Shown here: one piece after another, positions 59,276-64,000 of the stretch | How the letters are laid out: every line of letters begins with the position of its first letter | Numbering within the stretch: the first letter of the stretch is position 1 | Assembly: GCF_002813755.1 (NCBI RefSeq) | Contig: NZ_CP018061.1 | Location: 2,594,001 to 2,658,000 of the forward strand | Direction of reading: 5' to 3' | Source of the DNA: Enterococcus mundtii | Lineage (GTDB): Bacteria > Bacillota > Bacilli > Lactobacillales > Enterococcaceae | Length of the DNA stretch: 64,000 nt | The notes under the pieces: model-generated | Database searches by the model: none | The model's input: only the letters and a program-made list of their open reading frames with translations | What the model was told of the DNA's origin: nothing | Position numbers and translations under genes: made by a program

Positions 59276-62200
59276 TTAACCAAAATGGTAGCGTATTTCA
59301 CTCTGTCCACTACCTTTTGTATCAATTCGTATTTGTTGCAAGACACGTTCTTTCAACTCACGTACATGGCTGATGATCCCGATCATCCTGCCTTCGCTTT
59401 CAACTGTTTCTAATGCTTCCATCGCCATTTCCAAGGCTTCTTCATCCAGTGAACCAAACCCTTCGTCAATAAACAATGCTTCGATCGTGACCCCACCAGC
59501 TTGCGCTTGAATCACTTCTGCCAAGGCTAAAGCTAATGATAATGCAGCAATAAAGCTTTCGCCTCCGGATAAAGTATGCGATCCTCTGGTCGTTCCTGCT
59601 TCATCATCGTACACGTTGATCTCCAGACCAGTCTTTCCGCGGTAGCTACCGACTTCTTCATCTAATTCAAACTGATAGCGGCTTTTTGTCAATCGTATCA
59701 GATGTTCATTAGCGACTTGCAAGACTTCTTGTAAATAAACTTGCAAGACATAACGTTCAATGCTTGTTTTTTTAGGATTCTCGCCATTCATCGTCTGTGA
59801 TAATTGTTGCAACTGGATCAATTCATCTAGTTGTTCCTGACTATTTTGATAACTTGTAGTAAATGCCATGATCACTTTCTGATTGGTTTTATACTCTTGT
59901 TGCAAGTGGTAGATCAATTGTTGTTGCTCTTCAATGTGTTGTTTGATTTTTTCGATTCGTTCACTCAACACTGTCAAATCTTGGGATTTTTCATCATAGG
60001 TGACATGTTCCAATTGTTCTAAGCGAGTGGAAAGAACCAACTGTTTCGTTTGATACTCCTTGATCGTTGTTTTTCTATTTTCGTATGTGACTGTTTCTTT
60101 TAACAACGCTGCTATTGCTTCTTGCGAAGAAAAGTCAGTGTGTTGCTCCAAGAAACTAGAGATTTTACGTTGTTCTTTTTTAAATTGAGCAGTTGTCTTT
60201 TCGATTTGTTCAGTCAACGTTTCGATTTTAGTCGTCAAAACAGCTGATTCTTGCTGGAGTTTCTCACCTTGGGCCACTTGCTCTTCTAATTCTTGCTTGC
60301 TCTTGCTCGACTGTTCGGCTAATTGATCAGCTTCTTTTGCTAAAGCATCAATGTCTTCTGTTCCTAATTGTTGACTCAATCCTGCCATCTCACCTTGGAG
60401 TCGTTGGATTTTTTCATTATGGAGCATTTGTTGAGCTTTGATCTGTTCACTTTGTTCTTTGTTGCTGGCTAGTTCTTCCATGACCCTGCCATGTGCTTCT
60501 TCTGCTTTTTTGATTTCCTTTAAACGAGCATTGAGGGTCTTTTCTATTTCCGCCAACCCTTGAACAATATCTTCTTGCACATCTATTTGGAAAATGGCTT
60601 TTAACTCTGTGTTCAAATAAATTGCTTGTTTCTCCAACTGTTGACACGTTTCCATTTGTTGCTGGCTTAAACGATCAAGCTGTTGTTTGATTTCTTCGAT
60701 TTCTGCTTCTTTTCGACCAATTTCTTGATGCGTTTTTTCGATCGATTGTTCTGCTTGGACCATTTTTTCTTCAAGTACAGCTAAGTTTTCCTGCACTGAT
60801 TCACGATTATCCGGTGTCAATGGATGCTCCGTTGCACCACACACTGGACAAGGTTCACCAGATATCAATAGGGTTTGTAAATAAGTAATTTGTTGCTTTG
60901 CCCAGTCGCTTTTCCATTGATTGAACTCGTGTGTTTGTTGTTCAAGTAATTGTTGTTTTTCTACCAATTGCTCTGTTGTTTGTTCAAAGTACTGATGATT
61001 TTTCACTAGTTCTTTGTCAAGGTGATCAAGGTGTTGCTGTTGTTCACAGTAACGTTCCCCTTCTAAACGTAACCGTTCATAAACCAACTGTTTTTCTTGT
61101 AGTTCCCCTTGTGTTGCTAAAACGGTTTGACTCGTTTGTTGTCTTTCTTGAAGGATCAATTGCTGATCTGCCAGTTGTTGGATTTCTTGCTGTAATTCAC
61201 TGACTTTTTTTTCCATTACGGAAAGTTCCAATTGTTTTTCTCTAAAGGTATCAGCCACTGGGATCAATCGTTGCTTTTCTTGGAGCGTTTGACTCATTTT
61301 TGCTATTTTTTGTTCGAGATTTTCTCGTACGTCCGCCTGTTCTTGCCATTTCTGCAAATCACTTGCCACCTTATTGAACGTAATAATTAGTTGCTGTTTT
61401 TCACTTTTCTGTGTGGTAAGTGATTCTTGGTATTCTTGGCTACGTTCAAGCGGGGTGCGCAATTGCTGAGCAACTTCATAATGAGAAACCCATCTTTGGT
61501 GCTCTTCGATCACTTGCTGTTGCTCATTGAGCGCTTGTTGTTCTGCCAATAATTGTTGCTTTTCTTCATAAGCAGATTTTTGATTTTTCCCTTGATAGTA
61601 ATCTGTCTCGCTGATTTTTTGTTCTTCTTTCAGTTGCTCTAATACTTCTTGCTCTGATACGAGCCTTGTTGAAATTTGATTTTGATACTCTTGCCACTCA
61701 TTGATCACTGTCTCAAAAGATTGTAGACCAGCCGATTGCTTCTCCTCATAGGAACTAAATTGTCTTTGCAATAAGACTAATTCTTGCTCCAAATGATCCA
61801 GTTCTTTTTGCTTGTTCTTGGCTTTTTCTTTCAATTGTTCGGTGAATCGTTGAAAGAATTGTGTACCGAATAAGTTACGTAAAACTGTTTCTTTTTCACT
61901 ACTAGAGGAAATCAAGAAATTCCGAAATTCTCCTTGCGGCAGTAAGACGATCTGTGAAAATTGCTTCGCATCTAAATTCAATAGTTCTTTGATTTCTTGA
62001 TCGACTTCACTCCGTTTTGTTAATTGTCGAATTTCTTTTCCTTTTTCATCAAAGATCGTTAAACTTACTTTTGCCGTCTGTTTTCTCATGCCCTCACCCT
62101 TGCGTTTAGCTAACAATTGTTCAGGCTTACGTTCGACTTCATACCGCAACTGTTGATGTTCAAACGAAAAAAGGACACTCGTTTCGTCTTCAGGTGTCGC

Positions 62201-62407
62201 AAATAATGACCGCATCTCTTTGCCAGACCGCAACCTTCCAGATGTTTCTCCAAAAAGCGCATAGGTCATCCCATCAAAAATCGTTGTTTTGCCAGCCCCT
62301 GTTTTTCCTGTAATCAAAAACAAGGCCGCTTGGGTCAATTTTGAGAAATCAATCGTTTCATCGATAAATGGGCCAAAATTTTTCAATCGTAATGTCTGTG
62401 GTTTCAT
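59276..62407 (-). CDS. sbcC: exonuclease SbcC
   Basis: The 1043-residue ATPase of the SbcCD complex (Rad50-like) that cleaves hairpins and DNA ends. The N-terminal Walker A is FLITGKTGAGKTTIFDG, two long Gln/Glu-rich coiled coils flank the zinc hook CPVCG (near the middle), and the C-terminus has the signature HTLSGGESFIAALSLALA and Walker B LFIDEGFGSLD. It lies 6 bases behind sbcD. Confidence 0.95.
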   Translation of the reverse strand: MKPQTLRLKNFGPFIDETIDFSKLTQAALFLITGKTGAGKTTIFDGMTYALFGETSGRLRSGKEMRSLFATPEDETSVLFSFEHQQLRYEVERKPEQLLAKRKGEGMRKQTAKVSLTIFDEKGKEIRQLTKRSEVDQEIKELLNLDAKQFSQIVLLPQGEFRNFLISSSSEKETVLRNLFGTQFFQRFTEQLKEKAKNKQKELDHLEQELVLLQRQFSSYEEKQSAGLQSFETVINEWQEYQNQISTRLVSEQEVLEQLKEEQKISETDYYQGKNQKSAYEEKQQLLAEQQALNEQQQVIEEHQRWVSHYEVAQQLRTPLERSQEYQESLTTQKSEKQQLIITFNKVASDLQKWQEQADVRENLEQKIAKMSQTLQEKQRLIPVADTFREKQLELSVMEKKVSELQQEIQQLADQQLILQERQQTSQTVLATQGELQEKQLVYERLRLEGERYCEQQQHLDHLDKELVKNHQYFEQTTEQLVEKQQLLEQQTHEFNQWKSDWAKQQITYLQTLLISGEPCPVCGATEHPLTPDNRESVQENLAVLEEKMVQAEQSIEKTHQEIGRKEAEIEEIKQQLDRLSQQQMETCQQLEKQAIYLNTELKAIFQIDVQEDIVQGLAEIEKTLNARLKEIKKAEEAHGRVMEELASNKEQSEQIKAQQMLHNEKIQRLQGEMAGLSQQLGTEDIDALAKEADQLAEQSSKSKQELEEQVAQGEKLQQESAVLTTKIETLTEQIEKTTAQFKKEQRKISSFLEQHTDFSSQEAIAALLKETVTYENRKTTIKEYQTKQLVLSTRLEQLEHVTYDEKSQDLTVLSERIEKIKQHIEEQQQLIYHLQQEYKTNQKVIMAFTTSYQNSQEQLDELIQLQQLSQTMNGENPKKTSIERYVLQVYLQEVLQVANEHLIRLTKSRYQFELDEEVGSYRGKTGLEINVYDDEAGTTRGSHTLSGGESFIAALSLALALAEVIQAQAGGVTIEALFIDEGFGSLDEEALEMAMEALETVESEGRMIGIISHVRELKERVLQQIRIDTKGSGQSEIRYHFG

Positions 62408-62413
62408 ACTTGA

Positions 62414-63532
62414 TCATTCCGTTTCTGTGAGTTCTTGCAACGTTTCTTCTAACCAGCTCATTTGTTGTTCTGTCATTGGCTCACCCACCATTTCAGTAAA
62501 GAACGTTTCCGCGAGTTTTTTTGGTTGCTTGATTTCAAGTGTCTGTCGTTTGCTTGTGGAACGATGCCGTCCATTGACACGTTCGACACCAAGTATTCGA
62601 GGATAGATTGCTCGTAATTGGTTCATCATGTTAGGAATAACTGCGCGATCTTTTAAATAAATCTGCAAATAATTTTCTCGGTTGATCGTATGGTAAAAAC
62701 TTGGGTCTAATAATTCTTTAAAACTAGCAGTTACTTCAGCAATATCATACAAAGGTGTGATTTCTTGAAAATCCAACACCAAGGTGTCAGTTAGATCAAC
62801 GATCCAGACACCTTTTTTCTGATTGATCTCTGAAAGTGAGAATTTAAGTGGCGAACCACTGTATCTAGCATTTTCTTGCTGCAAGGCTGCTTGATTATGA
62901 AGATGTCCTAAAGCGACATAATCAAATGGCTCCAATAGACCGCCTGGAATCGCATCTAGTCCACCCACTTCGATTTTTGTTTCTGAATCTGATTTCTTAC
63001 TACCTGTCACAAAAAAGTGACTGACTAGCACCTGTTTTTTTGCAGGATCAAAAGCGAGTTGCATCTGGTCAACCACTTTTTCCATTGCTTGTTGGACCGT
63101 ACGGATCGTATCATCTTCAAAATAACTTCTAGCGGAGATTGGTTCAAAATAAGGCAATAAGAAAAATTGAGTATTTTGATAGTCGATAGGTTGGAAAGAT
63201 TCAGCAAATCGTGTGTGTAAAAAGAATTTTGTTTGGCTGAACCATTCCGTGCCAGCAGATAATCGAACACTACTATCATGGTTTCCTGAGATAGCGAAAA
63301 TCGGGAATTTTTCGTTCAGGTTCCAGTCGATCATCAACCGATTGAACATCTCTACGGCTTCTACGGCTGGGATACTTCGATCATAGAGATCACCTGCAAT
63401 AACGATTGCATCCACTTTTTCCTTTTTCGCAATCGTTAGAATCTCAGATAGTACATGTTCTTGCTCTTTAAGTAAATCATAGCCCTGCAATTTTTTTCCT
63501 ATATGCCAATCTGCTGTATGTAAAAAACGCAT
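62414..63532 (-). CDS. sbcD: exonuclease SbcD
   Basis: The 372-residue Mre11-like nuclease of SbcCD. The phosphoesterase motifs are HTADWHIGKKL at the start, AGDLYDRSIP, AISGNHDSSVRL, LVSHFFVTG and ALGHLHNQ, which together bind two metal ions. First gene of the sbcD-sbcC-SNF2 unit. Confidence 0.95.
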   Translation of the reverse strand: MRFLHTADWHIGKKLQGYDLLKEQEHVLSEILTIAKKEKVDAIVIAGDLYDRSIPAVEAVEMFNRLMIDWNLNEKFPIFAISGNHDSSVRLSAGTEWFSQTKFFLHTRFAESFQPIDYQNTQFFLLPYFEPISARSYFEDDTIRTVQQAMEKVVDQMQLAFDPAKKQVLVSHFFVTGSKKSDSETKIEVGGLDAIPGGLLEPFDYVALGHLHNQAALQQENARYSGSPLKFSLSEINQKKGVWIVDLTDTLVLDFQEITPLYDIAEVTASFKELLDPSFYHTINRENYLQIYLKDRAVIPNMMNQLRAIYPRILGVERVNGRHRSTSKRQTLEIKQPKKLAETFFTEMVGEPMTEQQMSWLEETLQELTETE

Positions 63533-63625
63533 CTCATCACCTCAAAAAAATATCCTTCTTACTATTATAACACTTCCATCAAGGACATGACAGCTAGAAT
63601 CACTTGCAAAAAGGCGGTTTTATAA

Positions 63626-63678
63626 CAAAAAAAGCGATAAAGAAGCGGTGTCTTAGACAATCCGTTTCTTTTATCGCT
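63626..63678 (-). terminator. terminator of the plsC-like gene
   Basis: AGCGATAAAAGAAACGG pairs imperfectly with CCGCTTCTTTATCGCT, followed by seven T residues on the minus strand. Confidence 0.85.
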
Positions 63679-63695
63679 CATCGAATAAAGAACAA

Positions 63696-64000
63696 TTATT
63701 CTGTTTCATTCTTTTTTATGATCTCATATTTAAAATCAGGATTTACTTCCTTGTCTAGTTTATCAAATGCAGCTTGTGTGCGTCGCTCGATTTCTGCCAT
63801 TCCTTCCTTGTCAGTTTTTTTGATATCTGACAAGTCGATCGGTTCACCAAAGCGAACAATCACTCGTTTGCGTTTGAATAGATCACCTAGCGTGAGAGGA
63901 CCTTGATACACAGCTGGAACGATTTTTACTTTGGCCATTTTGGCTATTAACGCCATTCCACCTTTCAACTCGGTCGCATGTCTTGTCCCACTTGGAAACA
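63696..64000 (-). CDS. plsC: 1-acyl-sn-glycerol-3-phosphate acyltransferase, partial
   Basis: Only the last 101 codons are in the window; the gene continues past the right edge. The visible part starts with the PlsC motif FPSGTRHATELKGG (acyltransferase motif III, FPxGTR) and VKIVPAVYQGP (motif IV), followed by a charged tail ending KKNETE. The enzyme adds the second fatty acid to lysophosphatidic acid at the membrane. Assignment rests on the C-terminal motifs only. Confidence 0.8.
   Translation of the reverse strand, partial: FPSGTRHATELKGGMALIAKMAKVKIVPAVYQGPLTLGDLFKRKRVIVRFGEPIDLSDIKKTDKEGMAEIERRTQAAFDKLDKEVNPDFKYEIIKKNETE

Overview
The window is low-GC Firmicute DNA, most probably from an Enterococcus of the E. 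faecium group. The reasons are strong GGAGG-type ribosome binding sites, frequent TTG and GTG starts, an Msr(C)-type ABC-F resistance gene, a PotABCD-type transporter next to adenine deaminase, and the housekeeping blocks rplK-rplA-rplJ-rplL, rpmG-secE, nusG, sdaAB-sdaAA, relQ-nadK and spx-mecA-coiA-pepF. The species call is an inference from gene content; no rRNA gene is present.

0-6 kb: a small unknown gene; an AlbA_2/Schlafen-type ATP-binding regulator with 11-bp repeats between divergent promoters; a short promoter-to-terminator unit that may encode a small RNA; a decayed tRNA-Met; a small charged protein; then the L11/L1 and L10/L12 ribosomal protein genes with their leader elements (L10 leader plus attenuator, and an odd 29-bp duplicated hairpin before rplJ). 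6-15 kb: L-serine dehydratase, and an opposing operon (permeases, ATPase and binding protein of a PotABCD-type importer, adenine deaminase, MTA/SAH-deaminase-like amidohydrolase). 15.3-19.1 kb: a very AT-rich cassette (a secreted small protein with a damaged start, three membrane proteins and an ABC ATPase) bounded by a 23-bp direct repeat formed from the 3' end of a lipase gene. It looks like an insertion that separated the lipase gene from its terminator.

19-37 kb: lipase lipoprotein, nusG, an Rgg-like regulator with a 53-residue membrane peptide lodged between nusG and secE, rpmG, a CBS/ACT protein, queT under a preQ1-I riboswitch, a diacylglycerol-kinase-family enzyme, recD2, a histidine phosphatase, trmL, rlmA, cutC, and the relQ-nadK-rluD-like-mgtE operon diverging from a CYTH protein and spxH.

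37-50 kb: an accessory stretch between spxH and pepF, which are adjacent in the Bacillus-type order spx-mecA-coiA-pepF-yjbH. It holds two tandem secreted beta-trefoil (ricin-like) proteins, a small membrane protein, a PRD-regulated ascorbate-type PTS with split transketolase (CcpA cre site upstream), an msr(C)-like gene with a leader peptide and attenuator, a zinc alcohol dehydrogenase, and four exact 433-bp tandem units each encoding a 27-residue Hol-Tox type I toxin and a convergent antisense RNA whose sequence alternates A-B-A-B. 50-64 kb: pepF, coiA, mecA, spx, a HAD hydrolase, a SNF2 helicase, sbcC-sbcD and the end of a plsC-like acyltransferase cut by the window edge.

The observations most worth checking are the A-B-A-B toxin-antitoxin array, the lipase-anchored cassette, the repeat-flanked divergent promoters beside the AlbA_2 gene, and the tandem ricin-like secreted proteins.
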